Source of the DNA: Hyphomicrobiales bacterium
GTDB taxonomy: Bacteria > Pseudomonadota > Alphaproteobacteria > Rhizobiales > Methyloligellaceae
Length of the DNA stretch: 35,336 nucleotides
Reading direction: 5' to 3'
Assembly (NCBI GenBank): GCA_021775575.1
Contig: JAJFHO010000109.1
Coordinates: 1-35,336, forward strand
The translations under genes were made by a program, and so were the position numbers. This document shows positions 1 to 7,982 of this stretch, piece after piece. The notes under the pieces were generated by a model, which was given only the letters and a program-made list of their open reading frames with translations, did no database searches and was not told where the DNA came from. Positions within the stretch are counted from its first letter, which is position 1, and each line of letters starts with the position of its first letter.

Positions 1-703
1 CATTGTCCGTTACGACTCTCCGTCAATCGCCGGTTGCACCATCTCCGCCTCCTGGGGTGAGAACGACCTCTGGGACGTTGCGGCGCGGTGCAAGAAGGAG
101 CTGAACTCGATCAAGATCCTGTTCGGCATCGGCTATATCGAATTCCAGGGCAACGAAGCTCATCCGCTCGGTGGCGGCACGACGGCGATCGACCGTGTCT
201 CCAACTCGGACTTCATCGTTTCGGGCTCGGTTCTGCATGATCCCACGGGTCTGTATATAACGGCCTGGTACGGCGACCGGAGCTTTGACCGGGTAACGTC
301 ACTGGCTGGCGCCAGCGGCGCGTGCGCGGTGAATGCGGGCAATCCTGGCGGCTGTAAGGACGGTTCGGTCTGGTATGTCAATGTTGGCGTCTACCGGCGC
401 TGGAACGACCTTGGCAAAACATCGATCTATTTCGACTATAGCCAGTTCGACGACGCCAATTCCGGAGTTGCATGGGGCGGCCCGACTGCCGTCGGTGCAA
501 GCTTCGTCAACTCCAGCGAGACCGATGTCTGGGGCTTTGGTGTCGTGCAGAAGGTCGACGCCGCGGCGATGGAATTGTACTTCGATTACAAACATCTCGA
601 AGTTGACATCCAGAACTGCGACAACGCGACCGGCCTGGTTTGCCAGAACCAGAACATCGACGATTTGGACCGCGTTTTGATCGGTGGCCGGATCAAGTTC
701 TAG
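1..703 (+). CDS. Outer-membrane porin, C-terminal part (5' end outside window)
   Basis: An open frame runs from the first bases of the window (full codons from position 2) to the TAG at 701-703, giving about 233 residues with no start inside. The protein has alternating polar/aromatic stretches typical of outer-membrane beta-strands, for example LYITAWYGDRSF, KTSIYFDYSQF and MELYFDYKHLEV. It ends in phenylalanine (GGRIKF), the usual C-terminal signal recognised by the BAM machinery. Two Cys-containing loops (near GACAVNAGNPGGC and QNCDNATGLVC) look like extracellular loops. Its role would be passive uptake of small solutes through the outer membrane. The pore class and substrate cannot be told without the N-terminus. 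A strong terminator follows directly, so it is the last gene of its transcript. Confidence 0.8.
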   Translation, partial: IVRYDSPSIAGCTISASWGENDLWDVAARCKKELNSIKILFGIGYIEFQGNEAHPLGGGTTAIDRVSNSDFIVSGSVLHDPTGLYITAWYGDRSFDRVTSLAGASGACAVNAGNPGGCKDGSVWYVNVGVYRRWNDLGKTSIYFDYSQFDDANSGVAWGGPTAVGASFVNSSETDVWGFGVVQKVDAAAMELYFDYKHLEVDIQNCDNATGLVCQNQNIDDLDRVLIGGRIKF

Positions 704-731
704 TCCATACAAATTTTTCCACTCCAAGATT

Positions 732-758
732 AAGCCGCCCTTCGGGGCGGCTTTTTTT
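732..758 (+). terminator. Rho-independent terminator of the porin gene
   Basis: A perfect 9-bp stem, AAGCCGCCC (732-740) with GGGCGGCTT (745-753), encloses the stable tetraloop TTCG. It runs into an uninterrupted run of T up to 758. It lies 29 bases after the porin stop codon. Confidence 0.95.
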
Positions 759-960
759 GTCCCCTCTCCACAAATGTAGCGCGACGAACGCACCTGCGCC
801 TGCCGGTTCAGTTATTGACGCGCTTCAATGTTCCGCACAATCAAAGGTAGCAATCGATTTTGCGACCGGCTAAGTTTCCGGATGCTTCCGGGTGTGGCTG
901 AATTTGCGGCCTGGGACTAGGTGTAATACTGGTGTTCTGGAGTAGCAGGAGGGTGCAGCA

Positions 961-1389
961 ATGTTAAAACGTCGGCGCCGCGTAACAATAATCGCTGAAG
1001 GATTGAATATCGAAGGGACTGTTTCCGCCGAAGGCCTTGTCGAGGTCCACGGGGAGATTGAAGGTGAATTGAACTGTTCGGCTCTTCATGTCTCGGAAAA
1101 GGGCCGCATCATCGGAAAAATAGTTTCCCAGGATGTCGTTGTGAACGGAACGGTCGACGGCCCGATTCACGGAGTTGATGTGTGCCTTCAGTCCAAGGCC
1201 CGCGTGACCGGCGACGTCCATCACAAATCCTTCGTTATTGAGAAGGGTGCGTTCTTCGACGGCCGGTCCAAGCAAAAGGACATGCCAGACAAGGATAAAT
1301 CCGCGAAGACAACTGCCAAGCGAGATGCGGCGAGCCGGGTTCAAAATGGATCGGGATCGAAAGCGTCGGCGGAAGCGACGGCGGCCTAG
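961..1389 (+). CDS. Bactofilin family cytoskeletal protein
   Basis: The 142-residue product fits the bactofilin (polymer-forming cytoskeletal) family. A core of about 95 residues (roughly 8-103) is built of short beta-helix repeats: EGLNIEGTVSAEGLVEVHGEI, then GELNCSALHVSEKGRIIGKI, then DVVVNGTVDGPIHG and KARVTGDVHH. It is flanked by a short basic N-terminus (MLKRRRRV) and a hydrophilic Lys/Ala-rich tail from about residue 105. Bactofilins form nucleotide-independent filaments, often membrane-bound, that organise local cell-wall synthesis or polar structures. The start is supported by AGGAGG at 947-952, about 8 bases before the ATG. No lytM-type peptidase gene adjoins it, so its local partner is unknown. 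The family assignment is firm and the cellular role is inferred. Confidence 0.88.
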   Translation: MLKRRRRVTIIAEGLNIEGTVSAEGLVEVHGEIEGELNCSALHVSEKGRIIGKIVSQDVVVNGTVDGPIHGVDVCLQSKARVTGDVHHKSFVIEKGAFFDGRSKQKDMPDKDKSAKTTAKRDAASRVQNGSGSKASAEATAA

Positions 1390-1534
1390 GCGATCAATTT
1401 CGGCACGCTGATCCTGCGATCTGTCAGGAAACGGCCTGAGACATGATCGGGCTCTGCCCTGTTTTTGGCGGGCATTGCCCGCTTGTGTGTGCACGAATAT
1501 GAAACTCGTCTTGGCGGCATCACAAACCGGTCAT

Positions 1535-1560
1535 ATTTGCGTGGGACGTTCCACGCAAAT
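1535..1560. repeat. Perfect 10-bp inverted repeat before the exported-protein gene
   Basis: ATTTGCGTGG (1535-1544) is matched by its exact reverse complement CCACGCAAAT (1551-1560) across the spacer GACGTT. The spacer itself centres on ACGT, so the 26-base site is almost fully palindromic. It ends 27 bases before the ATG at 1588. It has no T-run, so an operator or an RNA hairpin in the leader is more likely than a terminator. Confidence 0.6.
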
Positions 1561-1587
1561 CACCGCGTTAAACCTCGATGGACTGTC

Positions 1588-2040
1588 ATGAACCCAACTC
1601 TAAGAATTTGTGCCCTTTTCGCCACCCTGTTCACCGCGCAAGCCGCAAGCGCCGCGGATATTAGGCCGCCTTACGCGCCGCCGTCATACGCACCGCCGCC
1701 CGTCGTCGTCGACACCTATCAGGCGCCGTATTGCTACGCCATGTTCCACACGCTGCCCGATGCCGAAGGACACGCGGTGCTGCGCGAAGGGCCGGAGGAA
1801 GTCCCCGTCATCCGGGCACTGCGTTATGACAATGGCCTGCCGCTGTGGGGGCGCGTTCGATCCGTCACCACGTCTCCCGGCGCGCGCATCGAGCTGTTTC
1901 AGGGGCGGCGCTACCGCCGGCTGCTGTTCGATGTCGGTCCGGGGTCTATGATCAACCTGCGCCACCCGCGGCTTAACAGCTACCGGCTGATCTGCCCCGA
2001 GCCGCCGCCGCCGCCGCCCGTGCCGCACAGCTTCAAGTAA
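1588..2040 (+). CDS. Exported protein of unknown function
   Basis: From the ATG at 1588 the product has 150 residues. It begins with a clear Sec signal peptide (MNPTLRICALFATLFTAQAASA, cleavage expected after ASA near residue 22). A Pro/Tyr-rich segment follows (PPYAPPSYAPPPVVV), then a compact domain of about 100 residues with one Cys after YQAPY and another near the end (LICPE). The C-terminus is a run of prolines and PHSFK. I do not recognise the family. Secretion to the periplasm or envelope is inferred from the signal. An in-frame upstream extension to 1465 was not used because the signal peptide begins at 1588. The gene converges on ftsH, leaving only six bases between the stop codons. 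Confidence 0.7.
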   Translation: MNPTLRICALFATLFTAQAASAADIRPPYAPPSYAPPPVVVDTYQAPYCYAMFHTLPDAEGHAVLREGPEEVPVIRALRYDNGLPLWGRVRSVTTSPGARIELFQGRRYRRLLFDVGPGSMINLRHPRLNSYRLICPEPPPPPPVPHSFK

Positions 2041-2066
2041 GCCGGGCTACTGCCCGGCCCCGGCTT
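2039..2066. terminator. Hairpin between convergent genes
   Basis: AAGCCGGG (2039-2046) pairs with CCCGGCTT (2059-2066). A competing inner hairpin pairs GCCGGGC (2041-2047) with GCCCGGC (2052-2058) around TACT. The structure covers both stop codons and is followed on the plus strand only by a short T-run (TTTGCTG). A shared or bidirectional terminator is likely, but weak by U-tract standards. Confidence 0.5.
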
Positions 2067-3873
2067 TGCTGTCGGCCGGGATCAGCGGCGCGAACTCTTC
2101 CGGAGTGAGCGTTTCGCGCTCCAGCAGCAGTTTTGATCCCTTGTCGAGATCCCTGCGGCGCTTCTTCAGCACGGCGGTCGCGCGGGTAAAGGCTTCATCG
2201 ACCAGAGCGCGTATCGCCAGGTCGATCTCGCGCGCGGTTTCCTCCGAATATTCCTTCGTCTTCATGCCGAGCGCCGCCTCGCCCAGAAATGTCTGGCGCT
2301 GCGGCTCGTAAACCGACTGACCCAGCGCCTCGGTCATGCCGAAGCGGGTCACCATCTGCCGGGCGATCTCGGTCACCTTGTCGAGATCGTCCGCGGCGCC
2401 TGTCGAGATTTCGTTGAAGATCAGCTTTTCGGCGGCGCGCCCGCCCATCAGCACCGCCATCTTGTTCTTGAGGTCCCCGGTCGAGATCAGGAAGCGGTCC
2501 TCGGTCGGGCGTTGCAGCGTGTAGCCGAGTGCGCCGATACCACGCGGGATAATCGACACCTTGTGAACGGGGTCGGCGCCGGGCAGCGCCGAGGCGACCA
2601 GCGCGTGCCCCATCTCGTGATAGGCAACCGTTTTGCGCTCCTGCGGGTTGAGCACGCGCGAGCGTTTCTCGATGCCCGCGATCAGCCGCTCCACCGCCTT
2701 GGTGAAATCCTCCATGATCACATGCTCGCCGTCGCGCCGCGTGGCGAACAGCGCCGCCTCGTTGACCAGATTCTCGATATCGGCGCCGGTAAAACCCGGC
2801 GTTATCGCCGCCACCTGCTCCAGCTCGATGCCGGCGCCGGCCTTGATCTTCTTCATATGCACTTTGAGTATGGCCACGCGCCCTTCCTTGTCGGGGCGGT
2901 CGACGACCACCTGGCGGTCGAAGCGGCCCGCGCGCAACAGGGCCGGATCGAGAATCTCCGGACGGTTGGTGGCGGCGAGCAGCACGATACCCTCGCGCGG
3001 ATCGAAACCGTCCAGTTCCGACAGCAGCTGATTGAGGGTCTGTTCCTTTTCGTCATGGCCGCCAAGGCCGCCGCCCGCGCCGCGCGCGCGGCCAAGCGCG
3101 TCAAGCTCGTCGATAAAGATGATGCAGGGTTTGGCCTGGCGTGCCTGCTCGAACAGATCGCGCACCCGGGCAGCGCCTACGCCGACGAACATCTCGACGA
3201 ACTCGGAACCGGAAATCGAGAAGAAGGCGACACCGGCCTGCCCCGCGACCGCGCGCGCCAGCAGCGTCTTGCCGGTGCCCGGAGGCCCGACCAGCAGAAT
3301 GCCTTTCGGAATACGCGCGCCGAGCCGCCCATATTGTTCCGGATTCTTCAGGAAGTCGACAATCTCCTCCAGCTCGGCCTTGGCTTCGTCCACGCCGGCG
3401 ACATCGTCGAAAGTGACGCCGGTCTCCTTTTCCACATAAACCTTGGCCTTGGACTTGCCGACGCTCATAAGACCGCCGAGCCCCTGTTTCTCGGCCATCT
3501 TGCGGAAGACGAGCATCCACAGGCCGAAGAAGAACAGCACCGGCACGACCCAGGACAGCAAATCGCGCAGGAAGGTCTGCTCCGTTCCGCCGGTGAATTT
3601 GATGCCCTTGTCCGCCAGCTCCTTGGCGATATCGGGATCGACGCGCTGGGTGATGAAATAATTGCGCCCGCCGATCGGCGTCCTGAGTTTGCCCTGCAGA
3701 GTGGTTTCGCGGACGGTAACTTCCTCGATCTGGCCCTGGGCAAGCAGCTTCTCGAATTCCGAATAGGGAACCTGCTCGACCGAGCGCCAGTTCACCCACA
3801 GGCTCTGAAACAGAAAAACGAAACCGATGGTGATCGCGAGATACCAGAAGTTCAGCTGGTTCTTCTTTTCCAT
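2047..3873 (-). CDS. ftsH: FtsH-type ATP-dependent zinc metalloprotease, paralogue 1
   Basis: The 608-residue membrane-anchored AAA+ protease begins at [11 protein letters not shown]. The frame extends 18 codons further upstream, but the FtsH homology starts here. Two membrane segments (about residues 8-27 and 107-124) flank a small periplasmic domain. The AAA module has Walker A GPPGTGKT (about 196-203), Walker B IIFIDE (251-256) and the second region of homology with RAGRFDR. The peptidase domain has the zinc motif HEMGH (about 419-423). FtsH degrades damaged or unassembled membrane proteins and short-lived regulators. Compared with the second FtsH at 25124-27064 it has a different N-terminus (KKNQLNFWY type) and a shorter C-terminal tail. 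It stands alone next to purA instead of in the tilS-ftsH-glmM context, so it is the accessory paralogue. The ribosome-binding site is weak (AGGAATAT). Confidence 0.93.
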   Translation of the reverse strand: MEKKNQLNFWYLAITIGFVFLFQSLWVNWRSVEQVPYSEFEKLLAQGQIEEVTVRETTLQGKLRTPIGGRNYFITQRVDPDIAKELADKGIKFTGGTEQTFLRDLLSWVVPVLFFFGLWMLVFRKMAEKQGLGGLMSVGKSKAKVYVEKETGVTFDDVAGVDEAKAELEEIVDFLKNPEQYGRLGARIPKGILLVGPPGTGKTLLARAVAGQAGVAFFSISGSEFVEMFVGVGAARVRDLFEQARQAKPCIIFIDELDALGRARGAGGGLGGHDEKEQTLNQLLSELDGFDPREGIVLLAATNRPEILDPALLRAGRFDRQVVVDRPDKEGRVAILKVHMKKIKAGAGIELEQVAAITPGFTGADIENLVNEAALFATRRDGEHVIMEDFTKAVERLIAGIEKRSRVLNPQERKTVAYHEMGHALVASALPGADPVHKVSIIPRGIGALGYTLQRPTEDRFLISTGDLKNKMAVLMGGRAAEKLIFNEISTGAADDLDKVTEIARQMVTRFGMTEALGQSVYEPQRQTFLGEAALGMKTKEYSEETAREIDLAIRALVDEAFTRATAVLKKRRRDLDKGSKLLLERETLTPEEFAPLIPADSKAGAGQ

Positions 3874-4047
3874 GACGAATATTCCTAACAGAGAAGCGAT
3901 GCACCATCTGTCCCCAAAGCGGACCATCCGGCGCAGCCGCTGTCAATGACCGGCATCATGCAATGATCTGGCTCAAGATCTCGGCCGCGCCGTGGCCGCG
4001 CGCAGCGCAAATTGCCGCGTGGAACCGCGCGCGGGGTTGCCCGGAAA

Positions 4048-5340
4048 TCAATCCTCGAACGGATCCTTCATCAAAATTGTGTCGTCGCGCTCGGGGCTGG
4101 TGGAAAGCATCGCTACCGGCGTCTCGATCAGCTCCTCCAGCCGCTTGACATATTTGATGCAATTGGCCGGTAGGTCGGCCCAGGAGCGCGCGCCGGCGGT
4201 CGATTCGCTCCAGCCCTCCAGCGTCTCGTAAACCGGCTCGACGCGCGCCTGTGCGCCTTGCGCCGCGGGCAGATGGTCAAGCTCCTCGCCGTCAAGCCGG
4301 TAGCCGGTACCGACGCTGAGCTTTTCTATTCCGTCGAGCACGTCGAGCTTGGTCAGCGCGATGCCGGTGATCCCGGAAACCTTGATGGTCTGGCGCACAA
4401 GGCAGGCATCGAACCAGCCGCAACGCCGCGCGCGGCCGGTGACCGTTCCGAATTCGCGGCCGCGCTTGCCGAGCAGCTGTCCCATCTCGTCATGCAGCTC
4501 GGTCGGGAATGGCCCCTCGCCGACGCGGGTCGTATAGGCCTTGGTGATGCCGAGCACATAGTTGATCGCGTCGGGGCCGATGCCGCAGCCCGTTGCCGCC
4601 TGGGCCGCGACCGTGTTCGACGAGGTCACATAAGGGTAGGTGCCGTGATCGATATCGAGCAGTGCGCCCTGCGCGCCCTCGAAGAGAATGCGCTTGCCCT
4701 GCCGCCGCTCGCGGTCGAGCAGCGACCAGACCGTATCCACATAGGGGAGGATTTTCGGGGCGATCTCCTCAAGCTGCGCGAATAATTCATCCCGCGACGC
4801 CTCGGCCTCGCCAAGCCCGCGCCTGAGCGCATTGTGATGGGCGAGAATGCGGTCAATCTTGGATTTCAGCGTCTTGAGATTCTGCAGATCCATGACCCGG
4901 ATGGCGCGCCGTCCCACCTTGTCCTCATAGGCCGGACCGATGCCCCGCTTCGTGGTGCCGATCTTGCCCGCGCCTGCGGCCGCCTCGCGGATTGCGTCCA
5001 GTTCCCGGTGCAGCGGGAGAATTAGGGTTGCATTCTCCGCAATTCGGAGATTGTCGCGGCTAATGGCGACGCCCTGCCCGGCTATTTTTTCGATCTCGCC
5101 GGAAAGCGCCCACGGATCGATCACAACGCCGTTGCCGATAACGCCGAGGGTCCCCTCGCGAACCACACCGGAAGGGAGCAGCGACAGCTTGTAGGTGACG
5201 CCGTCGATAACCAGCGTATGGCCCGCATTGTGGCCGCCCTGGAACCGCACCACAATATCGGCGCGCTCCGACAGCCAGTCGACAATCTTGCCCTTGCCCT
5301 CGTCGCCCCATTGCGAGCCGACTACCACTACATTCGCCAT
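4048..5340 (-). CDS. purA: Adenylosuccinate synthetase
   Basis: PurA couples IMP and aspartate using GTP to give adenylosuccinate, the first committed step to AMP. The 430-residue product has the usual family length. The N-terminus carries the phosphate-binding loop [11 protein letters not shown] with catalytic Asp13, and GGHNAGHT with catalytic His41. Further family blocks are [36 protein letters not shown] and GEGPFPTEL. In several Rhizobiales purA lies next to serA and serC, as it does here after two transporter genes. A strong inverted repeat sits about 31 bases upstream of the ATG (5372-5400). Function is certain at the family level and nothing is missing. Confidence 0.97.
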   Translation of the reverse strand: MANVVVVGSQWGDEGKGKIVDWLSERADIVVRFQGGHNAGHTLVIDGVTYKLSLLPSGVVREGTLGVIGNGVVIDPWALSGEIEKIAGQGVAISRDNLRIAENATLILPLHRELDAIREAAAGAGKIGTTKRGIGPAYEDKVGRRAIRVMDLQNLKTLKSKIDRILAHHNALRRGLGEAEASRDELFAQLEEIAPKILPYVDTVWSLLDRERRQGKRILFEGAQGALLDIDHGTYPYVTSSNTVAAQAATGCGIGPDAINYVLGITKAYTTRVGEGPFPTELHDEMGQLLGKRGREFGTVTGRARRCGWFDACLVRQTIKVSGITGIALTKLDVLDGIEKLSVGTGYRLDGEELDHLPAAQGAQARVEPVYETLEGWSESTAGARSWADLPANCIKYVKRLEELIETPVAMLSTSPERDDTILMKDPFED

Positions 5341-5371
5341 GACCCTGCCCCGTCCAGCCCATTAAACACCA

Positions 5372-5400
5372 AACGGCCCCGGACATCGTCCGGGGCCGTT
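5372..5400. repeat. 13-bp perfect inverted repeat between divergent purA and EamA genes
   Basis: AACGGCCCCGGAC (5372-5384) and GTCCGGGGCCGTT (5388-5400) are exact reverse complements around ATC. The site looks like a terminator stem, but it lies between two divergent start codons, only 31 bases upstream of the purA ATG. On the minus strand it is followed by TTTGGTGTTTAATGG, only moderately U-rich. It could be an attenuator in the purA leader, a terminator of an unseen minus-strand transcript, or a short dispersed element. Confidence 0.7.
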
Positions 5401-5526
5401 GGCCGTTATATCCTGAGTCTATCCCGTAGGCGAGTGGGATTGATTCATTTGCCGATTTGCTGTTCCTATGCGCACGCCTCGTCCCGGAAGCTTTCCGCAC
5501 CCACTTTTTCAGGTTCCTGTTCCTCC

Positions 5527-6426
5527 ATGATCCGCCGCCTCGCCGACGCACTCTATGCCAACGCTTATATCCTGCTCTCGGCGACATCGCTGTTCTGGGC
5601 GGGAAATTTCGTGGTCGGTCGCGCCATTCACGGCGATGTGCCGCCGATCGCTCTCGCCTGGACGCGCTGGTTGATCGCAACGCTGATTATCCTGCCTTTC
5701 GCGCTCCCGCATGTAAGGCGCGACTGGCCGGTGATCCGGGCCAACTGGCTGATCCTTGCATGCCTCGGAACCCTGGGTGCGGGGCTGTTCAATTCGATCT
5801 CCTATTACAGCCTCAACTATACGACCGCGCTCAACGCCCTCGTTCTGCAATCGAGCGGGCCGGTGCTGATCGTGCTGGCGACATATATCCTGTTCGGCGA
5901 CCGGATACGGCCGGTGCAGGGCCTGGGAATCGTCATATCCCTCGCCGGCGTCCTCGCCATGATCGCGCGTGGCGATCCCGCCACCCTGACCGGCATGTCG
6001 CTTAACAAGGGCGATATCGGCGTGCTGATTGCAATGATCACCTGGGCGATTTACGCCGCCTTCCTGCGCAAGCGCCCCGCCATTCACTGGCTGAGCTTCA
6101 TTGCCGTGACATTCGCCGTCGCCGTCCTCTTCAACACACCGCTTGTGGTGGCCGAGCATCTCTCCGGCTGGCAAATGCAGCCAAGTTTGCAGACGCTCCT
6201 TGCGGTTGGCTATGTGTCGATCTTCCCCGGGCTGCTGGCCTATATCTTCTTCAACCGGGGGGTTGAGCTGATCGGCGCCAACCGGGCCGGCGTGTTCATG
6301 CATCTGGTGCCGTTATTCGGGTCCGTCCTTGCAGTCGGTCTGCTCGGCGAAACGCCGCGGCTCTACCATCTGGCCGGCATAGCGCTCATCCTCGCCGGCG
6401 TAACGCTTGCCGTGCGCAACAGCTGA
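5527..6426 (+). CDS. EamA/DMT-superfamily transporter
   Basis: The 299-residue, very hydrophobic product has about ten membrane segments in two homologous halves, as in the EamA family of drug/metabolite transporters. The first half opens with LLSATSLFWAGNFVVGR followed by PPIALAWTRW, the typical family start. The second begins near DIGVLIAMITWAIYAAFLRKR. It ends LYHLAGIALILAGVTLAVRNS, the usual EamA end. Such proteins export amino acids, nucleobases or other metabolites across the inner membrane. The substrate is not readable from sequence. ATG 5527 was chosen because homology begins at MIRRLADALYANAYILL. The frame is open much further upstream, where it only overlaps purA in antisense. Confidence 0.88.
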   Translation: MIRRLADALYANAYILLSATSLFWAGNFVVGRAIHGDVPPIALAWTRWLIATLIILPFALPHVRRDWPVIRANWLILACLGTLGAGLFNSISYYSLNYTTALNALVLQSSGPVLIVLATYILFGDRIRPVQGLGIVISLAGVLAMIARGDPATLTGMSLNKGDIGVLIAMITWAIYAAFLRKRPAIHWLSFIAVTFAVAVLFNTPLVVAEHLSGWQMQPSLQTLLAVGYVSIFPGLLAYIFFNRGVELIGANRAGVFMHLVPLFGSVLAVGLLGETPRLYHLAGIALILAGVTLAVRNS

Positions 6427-6460
6427 CGCGGACACCCGTCCATCCAGCCCCGAAGCAGGT

Positions 6461-6781
6461 TTACCTGCAACGGTGATAACGCATGCAGCCGCGATAGTTG
6501 CGGCCACCATAGCCCCAATTCCGGGCGCACCGGCTGCGCCACCTGGAGCACCGGCTGCGATATGTCGGGCGCGGCGCGTAATAGGGCCTGGAATAGTAGG
6601 GCCGGTAATAATAGGGCTGGTAATAGTAGGGCCGGTAATAGTACGGACGCGGGCCCACATAGATGCTCAAGCCCGGTCCATAATAGCCGAAACCGACCCG
6701 TGGCCCGGCATCCGCCGGCTTCGACATACCGCAAACCGCCAGCAGCAGGGTTGCGGCAAAAACAGCACTGGCAACTCTCAT
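6461..6781 (-). CDS. Small exported Tyr/Arg-rich protein
   Basis: The product is 106 residues with a Sec-type signal peptide (MRVASAVFAATLLLAVCG, cleavage probably after the later ADA). The mature part is GPRVGFGYYGPGLSIYVGPR followed by tandem PYYYR/PYYYQ units and an Arg/Cys-containing tail. The Cys in the signal (LLAVC) fits a lipobox poorly because Val precedes it. Similar short Tyr-Pro-rich exported proteins are common in Rhizobiales and lack a known function. Codons 6779-6781 were chosen as start because the signal peptide begins there, with GGAGAG just upstream. The repeats correspond to a 15-base tandem repeat in the DNA. It is convergent with the EamA gene. Confidence 0.65.
   Translation of the reverse strand: MRVASAVFAATLLLAVCGMSKPADAGPRVGFGYYGPGLSIYVGPRPYYYRPYYYQPYYYRPYYSRPYYAPRPTYRSRCSRWRSRCARNWGYGGRNYRGCMRYHRCR
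6591..6650. repeat. Four tandem 15-base units within the Tyr-rich gene
   Basis: Units begin at 6591, 6606, 6621 and 6636. The consensus is TAATAGTAGGGCCGG read on the plus strand, and the last unit is divergent. Because the unit is 15 bases, each copy adds five residues (a PYYYR-type pentapeptide) on the minus strand. Gain or loss of units keeps the frame. Confidence 0.85.
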
Positions 6782-7119
6782 TGATCTCTCCGCAGGTTTC
6801 CCGAGCCCCCACGTCCGATCAAACATCAAAATGATGTTGGCACAATGGCCGCTTCGCGCGTTGATTTGCATCAATTAACCATGCAACCCAGAAGGGTGCA
6901 GCGCGCGAAGAACGCGAACATCTTCCCATCCCGGCCCAGTCTGCTAGTCTCGCGACTCCGATCTATGTGTGGCTAGGGTTCCGCTGTTTCCGCAGGCCCG
7001 GACCGAGCGCCACGGAAAGCCAAATACGGCAGACACCTTAAGGGCGAAAAAACCAGGGGGGATAGACGGGGCGCGGTTTTGCGCGCCTTGTTTCCGTCCC
7101 GACCCGAAGGTGTCAATCC
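6782..7119. other. 338-base intergenic region between divergent genes
   Basis: No gene is visible. It must hold the promoters of the Tyr-rich gene (minus) and the second EamA gene (plus). A CtrA-half-site-like TTAACCAT lies at 6875-6882. A 6-bp hairpin, GGCGCG (7070-7075) with CGCGCC (7082-7087) around GTTTTG, sits 33 bases before the EamA ATG and is followed by TTGTTT. It could be a weak leader terminator. Confidence 0.4.
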
Positions 7120-7977
7120 ATGTCCACTCTCGCACTTGCCCTCGTTCTCGCCGCCGCCTGCTGCCACGCAACCTGGAATTTCCTGGTCAAGCGCATCAAT
7201 GGCGGACCGGAGCTCGTTTGGCTCTTTTCAGCCATCGCCGCCCTGCTCTATCTGCCGGTGGCCATTGCTGTTGTCGTTATTCAGAAACCGGTTCTGGGCT
7301 GGTACGAAATCGCCTTCTGCCTGGTCAGCGCGCTGCTGCATATGGCCTATTTCCTGCTGCTGCAGCAGGGCTACCGGAAGGGCGACCTGTCGCTCGTCTA
7401 CCCGACCGCCCGGGCGACCGGGCCGTTCCTGGCGACCGCTTTCGCTGTTGTCCTGCTGGGCGAGCAGCTGACGGCGCCCGTGCTGGCCGGCGGCCTGGCG
7501 GTCATTACCGGCGTGTTTTTTCTCACCGGCGGGCTGAACCGGAGAGCAAGTCACGTGAGCAGCTCGCTGCTGTTCGGACTGATGGCCGGCGTCCTGATCA
7601 GCACCTATACGGTCTGGGACGCCTATACGCTGCGGGCGCTTCTGGTGCCGCCGCTGGTGCTTGAGTATGCGTCCATGCTTGCACGCACGGCCCTGCTTGC
7701 GCCCTATGCCGTAACCCGCAGGGCCGCGATGGCCGGCCATTGGCGCGACCACCGCCTCGCCGTCCTCGGCATCGCGGTGTTCAATCCGCTCGCCTATCTC
7801 CTTGTGCTCGTGGCGCTTGTCTTCACGCCGGTGGTTTATGTCGCTCCGGCCCGGGAGGTCAGCGTGCTGATAACGGTCCTGATGGGCACACTCATTCTCG
7901 GCGAGGGCGAGTTGAGGAAGCGGATGGTCTGGGCCTCACTCATTCTCGCCGGCATGGTGCTGCTTGCGACCGGGTAG
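7120..7977 (+). CDS. EamA/DMT-superfamily transporter (second)
   Basis: The 285-residue inner-membrane protein has about ten membrane segments. It starts LALALVLAAACCHATWNFLVK, with the His-Ala-x-Trp-Asn element characteristic of one EamA subgroup. It continues with ALLHMAYFLLLQQGYRKGDLSLVYPTARATGPF and a second half containing VYVAPAREVSVLITVLMGTLILGE. It is not closely similar to the EamA protein at 5527-6426, so the pair is not a recent duplication. The substrate is unknown. Its stop codon is five bases from the serA stop on the other strand, so the genes converge without room for separate terminators. Confidence 0.87.
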   Translation: MSTLALALVLAAACCHATWNFLVKRINGGPELVWLFSAIAALLYLPVAIAVVVIQKPVLGWYEIAFCLVSALLHMAYFLLLQQGYRKGDLSLVYPTARATGPFLATAFAVVLLGEQLTAPVLAGGLAVITGVFFLTGGLNRRASHVSSSLLFGLMAGVLISTYTVWDAYTLRALLVPPLVLEYASMLARTALLAPYAVTRRAAMAGHWRDHRLAVLGIAVFNPLAYLLVLVALVFTPVVYVAPAREVSVLITVLMGTLILGEGELRKRMVWASLILAGMVLLATG

Positions 7978-7982
7978 AGCCC

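Noticed and set aside
2512-3888. Plus-strand open frame of 458 codons over ftsH (and a similar one at 25757-27058)
   Set aside because: Both are antisense to conserved FtsH coding sequence and resemble each other only because the two ftsH genes do.
5401-5526. tRNA-like or IS-end-like features (ATCCC/GGGAT repeat) before the EamA gene
   Set aside because: No cloverleaf could be built and no second copy is in the window; too short to call an element.
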